Assembly (NCBI RefSeq): GCF_003385515.1
Contig: NZ_QNVT01000017.1
Location: 62,001 to 126,000, forward strand
DNA from: Chryseobacterium pennae
GTDB taxonomy: Bacteria > Bacteroidota > Bacteroidia > Flavobacteriales > Weeksellaceae
DNA length: 64,000 bases
Direction: 5' to 3'
Shown piece by piece: positions 24,855-31,199 of this stretch. Made by a program: the position numbers and the translations under genes. Numbering within the stretch: the stretch's first letter is position 1; every line of letters starts with the position of its first letter. The notes beneath the pieces are model-generated. The model did not search any database and was not told the origin of the DNA. It saw nothing but the letters and a program-made list of their open reading frames with translations.

Positions 24855-24926
24855 CGATTTTGGAAAGATTCGAACTTTCAACTTCTGGTTTAACAGACCA
24901 GCGCTCTACCATTGAGCTACAAAATC
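24855..24926 (-). tRNA. tRNA-Asn (anticodon GTT)
   Basis: 72 nt canonical cloverleaf: acceptor GATTTTG/CAAAATC, D arm AGCTCAATGGTAGAGC, loop CTGTTAA, T arm GAAAG-TTCGAAT-CTTTC, discriminator G, no CCA. Confidence 0.92.
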
Positions 24927-24931
24927 ATTTG

Positions 24932-25004
24932 TACGGGAAGAGGGATTCGAACCCTCAGCGCCTTGATCCTAAATCAAGTGTGTCTACCGTTCCACCATTC
25001 CCGC
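24932..25004 (-). tRNA. tRNA-Leu (anticodon TAG) lacking the long variable arm
   Basis: 73 nt. Acceptor GCGGGAA/TTCCCGT, loop TTTAGGA, T arm GAGGG-TTCGAAT-CCCTC, discriminator A. The D arm (TGGTGGAACGGTAGACACA) is Leu-like but the variable region is only GCGCT, whereas normal tRNA-Leu is class II. Confidence 0.82.
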
Positions 25005-25012
25005 GGCGGTTT

Positions 25013-25083
25013 TATAGTAATTAGTGATGATTAATAGCAAAAACTACTTTCTATTTATTACTGATTATTTATTACTAATCATT
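25013..25083. repeat. Spacer palindrome 4 (AT-rich)
   Basis: TAGTAATTAGTGATGATTAA faces TTACTGATTATTTATTACTA. Lies between tRNA-Leu and tRNA-Pro. Confidence 0.5.
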
Positions 25084-25086
25084 TTG

Positions 25087-25158
25087 TCTGGAAAGCAAGA
25101 TTCGAACTTGCGACCTCCCGCGTCCAAGGCGGGTAAACAACCACCGTTATCTTTCCAG
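25087..25158 (-). tRNA. tRNA-Pro (anticodon TGG)
   Basis: 72 nt. Acceptor CTGGAAA/TTTCCAG, anticodon stem CCCGC/GCGGG with loop CTTGGAC, T arm GCAAG-TTCGAAT-CTTGC, discriminator A. D arm is weak (3 bp) and position 8 is G rather than U. Confidence 0.82.
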
Positions 25159-25224
25159 TTTTGCAGATTCATTTCCATTCTTTTCCGGGAGACAGCCGGA
25201 GCGGAGATTTTCTACGAATCTTTG

Positions 25225-25295
25225 CGGTCTATGCGAGAATCGAACTCGCAGTGCCCAAGAGACAGTCGGGCAGGTTACCATTACCTCAATAGACC
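25225..25295 (-). tRNA. tRNA-Asp (anticodon GTC) with unusual base 37
   Basis: 71 nt. Acceptor GGTCTAT/ATAGACC, loop CTGTCTC (anticodon GTC followed by U where a purine is expected), T arm GCGAG-TTCGATT-CTCGC, discriminator G as in Asp. Confidence 0.85.
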
Positions 25296-25302
25296 TTTTT
25301 TG

Positions 25303-25387
25303 CGGAGAGCAAAGGAATCGAACCTTCACTACTGTCATAGAACTTATTAGCAGTAAGCCGCAACAAACCAATATTTGCCTACTCTCC
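25303..25387 (-). tRNA. tRNA-Ser (anticodon GCT)
   Basis: 85 nt class II. Acceptor GGAGAGT/GCTCTCC, loop CTGCTAA, variable arm about 15 nt, T arm GAAGG-TTCGATT-CCTTT, discriminator G as required for Ser. Confidence 0.88.
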
Positions 25388-25392
25388 TTTTG

Positions 25393-25466
25393 TGACCTCA
25401 ACAGGATTCGAACCTGTAACCCTGGGTTTAGAAAACCCATGCTCTATCCAGTTGAGCTATGAAGCC
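25393..25466 (-). tRNA. tRNA-Arg (anticodon TCT)
   Basis: 74 nt. Acceptor GGCTTCA/TGAGGTC with two G-U pairs, D arm AGCTCAACTGGATAGAGC, stem TGGGT/ACCCA with loop TTTCTAA, T arm ACAGG-TTCGAAT-CCTGT, discriminator A. Confidence 0.9.
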
Positions 25467-25472
25467 ATTTTG

Positions 25473-25544
25473 CTATCTCAGAAGGACTTGAACCCTAAAC
25501 AACCTTCGGGTCAATTCCGATATTCTGCCTTAAGCCATGAGATT
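25473..25544 (-). tRNA. Divergent tRNA, anticodon TTG (Gln)
   Basis: 72 nt. Acceptor ATCTCA/TGAGAT with a poor outer pair, degenerate D arm, anticodon stem TCGG/CCGA with loop AATTGAC (A, not U, at position 33), T loop TTCAAGT. Specificity rests on the loop only. Confidence 0.6.
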
Positions 25545-25548
25545 AATT

Positions 25549-25621
25549 GGGTATCTCCGGGGATCGAACCCTGTTCTCCGGTTCCACAGACCGGCGCTTT
25601 ACCAAATAAGCTAAAGAAACC
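25549..25621 (-). tRNA. tRNA-His (anticodon GTG), first of the array
   Basis: 73 nt. Acceptor GGTTTCT/AGATACC with one T-T mismatch, stem CCGGT/ACCGG with loop CTGTGGA, T arm CAGGG-TTCGATC-CCCGG region, discriminator C as in His. Base -1 is T rather than the usual G. Starts 2 bases after the attenuator U-run. Confidence 0.82.
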
Positions 25622-25622
25622 A

Positions 25623-25653
25623 TAAAAAAAGCGCCTCTTTTTGGGAGGCGCTC
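25623..25653 (-). terminator. Terminator/attenuator between leader 1 and the tRNA array
   Basis: Minus strand AGCGCCTC, CCAAAAA, GAGGCGCT then U7: an 8-bp G/C-rich intrinsic terminator 26 bases after the leader stop and directly before tRNA-His. No promoter box fits between it and the array, so array transcription must read through it. Its 5' arm GAGCGCCT (25646-25653) can also pair with AGGTGCTT (25698-25705) inside the leader ORF (7 pairs plus a terminal U-G), a candidate anti-terminator. A further hairpin (25666-25693, ACGTGGATCA/TGATC..CACGT) spans the leader stop codon. Confidence 0.75.
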
Positions 25654-25678
25654 GTTTATATTCTGACGTGAAAGATCA

Positions 25679-25804
25679 TTAGCTGATCCACGTATATAAG
25701 CACCTTTTATCCACAATTTCACTATCATAACTACACACTCTCCCTGCCGGTTCCTGTCCGAATAGTTCTGAATACTGATTGAGTATGTTATGCAATTGTT
25801 TCAT
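25679..25804 (-). CDS. Leader peptide 1 (41 aa) of the tRNA array operon
   Basis: Begins ATG AAA CAA TTG CAT and ends TGG ATC AGC TAA; 70 bases downstream of a consensus promoter. The 41 residues include all twenty amino acids. For each of the twelve array anticodons at least one readable codon is present: CAA/CAG, CAT, AAC/AAT, ATA (codon 7), TAT, GAA, CTA (codon 14), CCG, AGA (codon 22), TGT, AGT, GAT, all within codons 3-27. The anti-terminator candidate covers codons 34-36. The peptide has no signal or membrane segment and resembles no protein family I know. The likely role is cis-acting: a ribosome stalled early would free the anti-terminator and let polymerase enter the array; fast translation would allow termination. 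Confidence 0.65.
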   Translation of the reverse strand: MKQLHNILNQYSELFGQEPAGRVCSYDSEIVDKRCLYTWIS

Positions 25805-25875
25805 TTTATTTTTGTTTTGCTTTTAAATTATTTTTTGTTGAATCCTGAAAACATGTTGCTTTCAATTTTCGGTTG

Positions 25876-25908
25876 CAAAGTAAATATGAATTTTTGGAAT
25901 CCGCAAAT
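25876..25908 (-). promoter_or_regulatory. Promoter of leader 1 and the tRNA array
   Basis: Minus strand TACTTTG (25876-25882) as -7 box, with TTTGC at 25904-25908 as -33 region. The predicted leader RNA is about 65 bases before the ATG. The gap 25805-26132 holds nothing else I can support. Confidence 0.6.
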
Positions 25909-26132
25909 AAATTTTCAAATTAAATAATTGAAAATCAAATATTTACGATCAATTTTAAGAATAAGCGATTTTTGTCCGCAATATTTTGCAGATATCTTAA
26001 TTACCTAAATGACTGTCTCTCATTGGGTTACTTATCACTCTATTTTATTGTATTAAAGTTGCATTGTTAATTAAAAATTTTTCATGTTTATGGTTATTTT
26101 TTTTCATTCTAAATAATTTCTGACCTAAAAAA

Positions 26133-26161
26133 CAAAAAACGTCTCGATTTTTCGAGACGTT
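26133..26161 (-). terminator. Terminator/attenuator after leader 2
   Basis: Minus strand ACGTCTCGA, AAAA, TCGAGACGT then U6; 32 bases past the leader 2 stop. Its 5' arm CGTCTCG (26153-26159) can pair with TGAGGCG (26226-26232) inside leader 2 (seven pairs, two G-U), matching the arrangement in leader 1. The stem is symmetric and may also work on the plus strand. Confidence 0.75.
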
Positions 26162-26192
26162 TCTGTTGTATTTTGATTAATTTTTTACGGGT

Positions 26193-26321
26193 TTACAGTA
26201 AATAATTTCCAAAGTCAGCACATTTCGCCTCATTCCATATCATCCAATCATATCCTAATAATCCTTTATTAGAAGGACTTTCGAATAGCTCTGCATTGAT
26301 ATGTGCTCTTTGTATTGTCAT
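26193..26321 (-). CDS. Leader peptide 2 (42 aa) with its own promoter and terminator
   Basis: Start ATG ACA ATA CAA AGA GCA CAT, end TTA CTG TAA. A longer ORF reaching 26387 is rejected because the -7 box lies inside it. Nineteen of twenty amino acids occur (Val missing). All twelve array anticodons have a readable codon: ATA (3, 28), CAA, AGA, CAT, AAT, GAG/GAA, CTA (12), AGT, CCT, TAT, GAT, TGT. It shares with leader 1 only a faint pattern (AELF and SELF, then YD eleven residues on). Codon content and the downstream terminator suggest a second tRNA-sensing leader in tandem with leader 1. Confidence 0.65.
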   Translation of the reverse strand: MTIQRAHINAELFESPSNKGLLGYDWMIWNEAKCADFGNYLL

Positions 26322-26333
26322 AATTTTCTGGCG

Positions 26334-26359
26334 CAAAGATATGAAAAATTGTTTTTCAA
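26334..26359 (-). promoter_or_regulatory. Promoter of leader 2
   Basis: TTG (26357-26359) and TATCTTTG (26334-26341) are spaced 15 bases apart on the minus strand and match TTG-N-TAnnTTTG well. The start would fall about 8 bases before the leader ATG. Confidence 0.7.
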
Positions 26360-26389
26360 AACGGAAAACTATACTTTTGTTCACCAATA

Positions 26390-26461
26390 CGGGGGATAGT
26401 TTAACTGGAAAAACACTACACTGCTAACGTTGAATTTGGAGGTTCGAACCCTCCTCCCCCA
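26390..26461 (+). tRNA. tRNA-like element on the opposite strand (loop GCT)
   Basis: 72 nt cloverleaf on the plus strand: acceptor GGGGGA/TCCCCC, D arm GTTT/AAAC, T arm GGAGG-TTCGAAC-CCTCC. The 17-base anticodon arm (CTACA-CTGCTAA-CGTTG) has only three of five pairs; the loop reads GCT (Ser) but the variable region is short, unlike Ser tRNAs. It begins 30 bases from the leader 2 promoter and ends 12 bases before the SDR gene, so it could be a decoy, a processed leader or a decayed tRNA. Confidence 0.6.
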
Positions 26462-26473
26462 CAAAATTCTATT

Positions 26474-27853
26474 ATGGCCTCATATCCATTCAGCAACGAA
26501 GAATGGGAAACCTGTCTGAAGGTTCTGGAAGCACTTCAGGAAAACCCATTGCATAATCCGGATAATCAGCGTTTCAAAACCCTGATCTCATCGATTCGTA
26601 AAAAGGCTCAGAAGAACATCAGTAAAAATCCTGAGGAATACAGAGATCATCAAGAATTACATGCTAAGAGCTCTGACCTGGAAATTCTTAAACAATCAGT
26701 TATTGTAAAGAAAGCTCTGGACAATGAAACTTTGTATGTTCACACTGAAGAGCCGATTCAGTCTTTTTCATTACTGCAAAAGCCTCAATTATGCTATTGC
26801 TGTCATCAGTCTTATTATCAGGTTCATTTTTTCTATCACAAGCTTTGTCCTTCCTGTGCTGATGAGAATTATAAAAACAGGAATTTAACTTATGATTTCA
26901 CTGGGCAGACTGTAATTATTACCGGAGGAAGGGTAAAAATAGGATATGCTGCAGCTTTAAAGTTCTTAAGAAGCGGAGCAAAAGTGATTGCAACTTCAAG
27001 ATTTCCAGCACTGGCTTCCGAACAGTTTCAGAGAGAGAATGATTATGATGTCTGGAAGGACCGTCTTTTTCTTTATGGTTTGGATTTACGAAGTCTGAGA
27101 TCAGTACAGGAGTTCTCTGATTACTGTTACGGAAATTTTGGAAGTATTGAGGTTCTCATCAACAATGCGGCTCAAACTATCAAATATACTTCGGAATATT
27201 ATCAGCCTTTGATAGTAAAGGAAAAGCTTCTTTTATCTCATATTCCTCAAAACCTGGTTGAAAATAAAACTCCCGTTCATGATAGGGAACATGATTTTTT
27301 AACTTTATCTCACGAGGATCTGCCTGAAATACCTGTCACCCGGTTTGGGCAGCCTAAAGATTCCAGAGACAAAAACAGCTGGAACTCCCTCATGGATGAA
27401 ATCGGGACTGAGGAGCTACTGGAAGTGAATCTCATCAATCATATTTCACCTTATCTGCTGATCTCTGCATTGAAACCTCTGATGAAAAAAAGTGATGCAG
27501 AGCACAAACATATCATCAATGTTACCTCCACCGAAGGCCAGTTCAGCTATAAGAGTAAAAATGAATTTCATCCACATACCAATATGACCAAAGCAGCGTT
27601 GAATATGCTCACAAAAACCTCTGCTTCTGATTTTGTAAAAAATGGTATTTTCATGAATGCCGTGGATGTGGGCTGGATTTCCACTGGAGCTATAGAATCC
27701 AAAAGGGAAAGACTTTTCGAAAAAACGAAAATACCACCTTTAGATCCTGTAGATGGTGCTATGAGAATCTTTCATCCTATTGTAAAGATCAATCAGGGGG
27801 ATCTGGAACTTTATGGAAAGCTTTTGAAGAACTATCGGGAAACGGGATGGTGA
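26474..27853 (+). CDS. Zinc-finger/SDR-fold protein lacking the catalytic Tyr
   Basis: 459 residues. Residues 1-100 are helical and polar; 107-130 hold two CxxC pairs (CYCCHQSYY then CPSCADEN), a probable zinc ribbon. From 146 on it is a short-chain dehydrogenase fold: VIITGGRVKIGYA (nucleotide-binding glycine turn), VLINNAAQ, then INVTSTEGQ. Where SDRs have YxxxK it reads TNMTK, so the active Tyr is replaced by Thr, and the 90-residue insert at 230-310 is not usual. A dinucleotide-binding or regulatory role is more likely than reduction. It follows a tRNA-like element by 12 bases; the stop is followed by tandem copies of its own 3' end. Confidence 0.75.
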   Translation: MASYPFSNEEWETCLKVLEALQENPLHNPDNQRFKTLISSIRKKAQKNISKNPEEYRDHQELHAKSSDLEILKQSVIVKKALDNETLYVHTEEPIQSFSLLQKPQLCYCCHQSYYQVHFFYHKLCPSCADENYKNRNLTYDFTGQTVIITGGRVKIGYAAALKFLRSGAKVIATSRFPALASEQFQRENDYDVWKDRLFLYGLDLRSLRSVQEFSDYCYGNFGSIEVLINNAAQTIKYTSEYYQPLIVKEKLLLSHIPQNLVENKTPVHDREHDFLTLSHEDLPEIPVTRFGQPKDSRDKNSWNSLMDEIGTEELLEVNLINHISPYLLISALKPLMKKSDAEHKHIINVTSTEGQFSYKSKNEFHPHTNMTKAALNMLTKTSASDFVKNGIFMNAVDVGWISTGAIESKRERLFEKTKIPPLDPVDGAMRIFHPIVKINQGDLELYGKLLKNYRETGW

Positions 27854-28165
27854 GGAAGATGGGGGCTGGAAGATGGAGGCTGGAAGTTATTGAGGTGACT
27901 ACTACCCATATTCAACATTTTTAATAAGTTTTCTTTTAAAAATAAATGAGGTAAGATGTTCTTGAAAAACTACTGAAAAACAGAATGGTGAGGAAGATGG
28001 AGGCTGGAAGTTATTGAGGTGACTACTACCAATATCCAACATTTTTAATAAGTTTTCTTTTAAAAATAAATGAGGTAAGATGTTCTTGAAAAACTACTGA
28101 AAAACAGGATCGCGAGGAAGCGGGGAGCTGGAAGATGGAGGATGGAAGTTATTGAGGTAATTATA
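27852..28165 (+). repeat. Tandem duplication of the SDR gene tail and adjoining repeat
   Basis: GAGGAAGATGG...GGCTGGAAGTTATTGAGG recurs at 27852, 27990 and 28114 (periods about 138 and 124). Each unit ends with a copy of the SDR 3' end: the coding tail LLKNYRETGW and its stop becomes FLKNY-stop-KTEW-stop in the next unit. The units also contain the GGAAGATGG repeat found elsewhere. Confidence 0.75.
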
Positions 28166-28218
28166 ACTAAAGTTCAGAGCTTTTACAATTAAGCCTTTTT
28201 AGATTTACTGTAAAGTTA

Positions 28219-28470
28219 TTATTCTATTTCTTCATCTAATTTTTCAAGTTGACTGAGCAGTCCTCCCTGATAATCGTAAAGACTTTTATGTTCTGAGGTA
28301 GCTATGGCAACTACTTCTTTAGCCTCCATTAATGAGAATGCAGGAAATTTTTCCCGAATATCTTTTACTGCAAATAATGGAAGTTTTCCCTGTGATATTG
28401 TTTCCTGTACAATTTCAAAGGGATTTTTATTGTCATATTATAAATCAAGGTATTTTACGGCATTGTCCAT
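28219..28470 (-). pseudogene. Small gene interrupted by an in-frame TAA
   Basis: From ATG at 28470 the frame encodes MDNAVKYLDL, then TAA (28438-28440), then continues open for 72 codons (DNKNPFEIVQ, KLPLFAVKDIREKFPAF, LMEAKEVVAIA) to TAA at 28219. The stretch after the stop has coding-like composition and no good restart codon. It starts 12 bases after the TPR gene and would be the last member of the bpX cassette. A single base change (TAA from CAA, AAA or GAA) would explain it; readthrough is possible but unsupported. Confidence 0.65.
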
Positions 28471-28482
28471 TTTTTTTATTCT

Positions 28483-29508
28483 TTAGTTTCTAAACATTTT
28501 GTTTCTTCCGGTCTTGAATCTTGAAATGTCTTTAAGTATTACCTCATCACCAGGATTAAAGTGTTTAAGCTCATTTATTATTTCTGAGCGGTTTTCTACT
28601 TTTTCAGCAATGATCTCATATGCTATTTTTCTTGTGACAGCCTGTAGTTTAGGGTCTTTCTTAAATTCATATTTCATGGCTTCCAGATAAGTGGCCTTTT
28701 TGTAAGCCGGAGTTTTCCCGTATATCTCTTCTATTTCCACTTCCAGTTTGTTAACGTCAAAAATATTGGCAAAGTAGTTATTCAGGCAGTTAAAGGCATC
28801 TTTATCTTCTTCCCAGCCTTTTAGCAATATGGATTGAGCTTCTTCCGGCTTTTCCATTTTCTTCCGGTATATGAGTGAAGCTTTTACCATCTGGTTATTG
28901 GTTGTATAATCCTCCGCCACCATCTGATAATAGATATGAGCATTTTTCAGATCATTGATCTCTTTATAAAGATCTCCTACTTTTTCTTTCTGCTCCATTT
29001 CTTTGTACAGGTCAATGGCTTTCTTGTACTGTTTTGCTTTTTCGTAGCAATTGGCTGCATCAGATTTGCTATTTAATTTTTTAAGATATACTGCTGCTGC
29101 TTCGTTATAGAATCCACCTTCTTCCAACATTTTTGCTCCTCTGTAATAGTCCTGTAACAGGTTCATATACACTTTTGCTGCTTTTTTATAATCTTTTTCG
29201 TCGATGTATTTCTGAGCCAGCTCTTCATATTTGCTTCGGATTCTGTCAAACAGTGAATTCTCTAAATAGAAGTTCCCTCCTCCGGCTCCTCCTTTTCCTG
29301 AGTTGCGTTCATTCTGTTCTTTATCTTTCAAAGCGGTAATGACCATCAGAATAATGAATGCTACAATTAAAAAGATCACCAGAGTTCCGACTACACTCCA
29401 GAAGCTTTCATGGAACAGCTGGGCTACAATTCCGATGACTTTAAACATGGCCAGCAGTACAAAAGCAGCCATGAACTTGTCTATAAATTTTTGTTTATTC
29501 ATCATCAT
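28483..29508 (-). CDS. Membrane-anchored TPR protein of the bpX cassette
   Basis: 341 residues. Two hydrophobic helices at about 11-29 and 35-58 anchor it, then a Gly-rich linker (SGKGGAGGGN), then at least five TPR-like hairpins (YIDEKDYKKAAKVYMNLL, GGFYNEAAAVYLKKL, AKQYKKAIDLYKEM). It overlaps the preceding gene by 14 bases, so it is translationally coupled. Such TPR proteins are frequent partners in MoxR-vWA systems, probably assembling complexes at the membrane. Confidence 0.75.
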   Translation of the reverse strand: MMMNKQKFIDKFMAAFVLLAMFKVIGIVAQLFHESFWSVVGTLVIFLIVAFIILMVITALKDKEQNERNSGKGGAGGGNFYLENSLFDRIRSKYEELAQKYIDEKDYKKAAKVYMNLLQDYYRGAKMLEEGGFYNEAAAVYLKKLNSKSDAANCYEKAKQYKKAIDLYKEMEQKEKVGDLYKEINDLKNAHIYYQMVAEDYTTNNQMVKASLIYRKKMEKPEEAQSILLKGWEEDKDAFNCLNNYFANIFDVNKLEVEIEEIYGKTPAYKKATYLEAMKYEFKKDPKLQAVTRKIAYEIIAEKVENRSEIINELKHFNPGDEVILKDISRFKTGRNKMFRN

Positions 29509-31191
29509 CAGAGTTTAAAATGGTTTTATCATCTCTGAACAGTCGGTAAAGCAGTACCATCACCCCAATAGCAAGTATCCATACAAACCAGTTGTAACCA
29601 AACATCTTGACCAACGGATAAAACAGATATACTAACATCGCAATAAGGATTACAATCAGAAAGAATTTCACCCATGCCGGAACATTATCTCCACCCAGAT
29701 TCAATGATTTATTTTTAAACAGGAAGGAATACAATCCAACAGCAGCAATCATAAGAATTACCATGTACAGAATATCTGAAACCGGAGCATTCTCTTTCAG
29801 CGAATTGCCACCTGATTCCATCCCTTTTATTTTTGAATCTTTGATGGGTGACGGAGGTGACATATCGGCTAGATCAATGGTTCCGTACAATTTACCCAAA
29901 GAGTCCTGCATCAGAACCTGCTTTTTCTTTAAAAGGTATTTGACGACATCTCCATTCACAGGTTTCCCTCTGGTATACTGCTTTAAAGAGTCTGAAATTT
30001 TACGTTTCAGTACTTCACTTCTTTCTTTAATCTGTTTTGTTATTTTTTTGGTATAAATCGTTTTAAGGGAATCGCGGCTTTGCTGTTCCTTACTGCTAAG
30101 CTTTTGAATATCATGGCCAATGGCATTTACCTCTCTGCCTCCTTTCTTTTTATATTCTTCTTTTTCTTTTTTCGTTTTACTTTCCTGCAGACCTGCATTC
30201 AATAGTTCATTGGAAAGAACTTTCCTTTGATCAAAATACATCGAGTCTATCTTCTGATCTATTTCAGATACACCTGAATGAAACGCAATCATGTCTGAAG
30301 GAGCTTTTACAGCATCTGTTACAATGTTTCCGGAAGAAACCACATTTCCATCCTCTCCTGCATTATCTTTATCTGACGGCAAAGCTATTTTTAGCACAAT
30401 AGCAATTACTATAACCATCCAAAATATTCTGCGGAAATTTTTAGTACCTGCACTTTCCTGCCTACCATTGGAACTACCGAACAGCCCTTCAAGCCAGGTG
30501 AATTTACTAAAACCGTCGCCTCTGGAAGTCCCCATGATATCTAAAGGAATTCCGAGTTCTATAGCTCTTTCAGGATATTGTTCAATGTATTTTAAATATT
30601 TTTCAATTTCTTTTTTGTTTCCGGCCATTACTTTCTTCAGGTCAAACGGCAGGCTGTTCATCCATTCTTCTTCGGTTTGAGGCTTCTGTAATGCTTCGAG
30701 CATTTTTTCATCATCCATCTCCACCGTATAGCTTTCTATAGTCTGTGGAATTTTAACCCCGTTCAAAGGTTTTCTGATTGTTTCTTCTATCTTTTCCGGC
30801 TCCTGAATCAATTCGATCCAATTGATCTGTTCTGATAGTTTTACCAATCCAAATTCAGGATGCATGATGAGGAAGTCTGAGTCTACCCCTTCCCATTCCT
30901 CCGGATTAACCTTTGGATAAAACGTAGTATTTTCGGGGATAAAAAGTTTGTTATCCACCCGTTGAAAATAAAAATTCTTTCCAATCTCCTGTGGGGGGTG
31001 GTCATAAAACACAAGAAAACATCCATACAATATATTGGATTATTGGCTGGAATAGCATAACATTTTACCTGATCTAAGTTTATTCCCAGGTTTTCCATTT
31101 CCTGAAGCCATATCAATAGTGAGGAACCTTTTATTAAAAGCCCTCTTTTAGGATATATATTTTTCGGAAAAGGTTTTATTCTAAGCTCCAT
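29495..31191 (-). pseudogene. bpX-type membrane protein gene with apparent -1 frameshift
   Basis: One gene appears split. The N-terminal part from 31191 begins MELRIKPFPKNIYPKRGLL and runs to about AIPANN (31047); the natural continuation LYGCFLVFYDHPPQEIGK is in another frame and is open from 31030 to 29495 (511 residues). One added C near 31043 (CC to CCC in AATCCAATA) would restore a protein of about 565 residues. The rest has a cytosolic part with FIPENTTFYPKVN, hydrophobic helices near residues 205 and 425-495, and a charged periplasmic or cytosolic stretch between. It is a member of the MoxR-vWA-beta-propeller cassette. It may be a true lesion, a sequencing error or programmed frameshifting. 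Confidence 0.65.
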
Positions 31192-31199
31192 AATCTAAT

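Noticed and set aside
23641..25090. CRISPR array from the regularly spaced repeats between tRNAs
   Set aside because: Repeat units vary, form compensating hairpins, the spacers are tRNA genes, and no cas genes are present.
25147..25440. 97-aa minus-strand ORF and other ORFs (24192-24434, 25024-25350, 25392-25625) in the tRNA array
   Set aside because: They run through several tRNA genes and are by-products of tRNA sequence.
16307..26461. Phage or integrative element carrying the tRNA array
   Set aside because: No integrase, attachment repeats, phage structural or transfer genes are visible.
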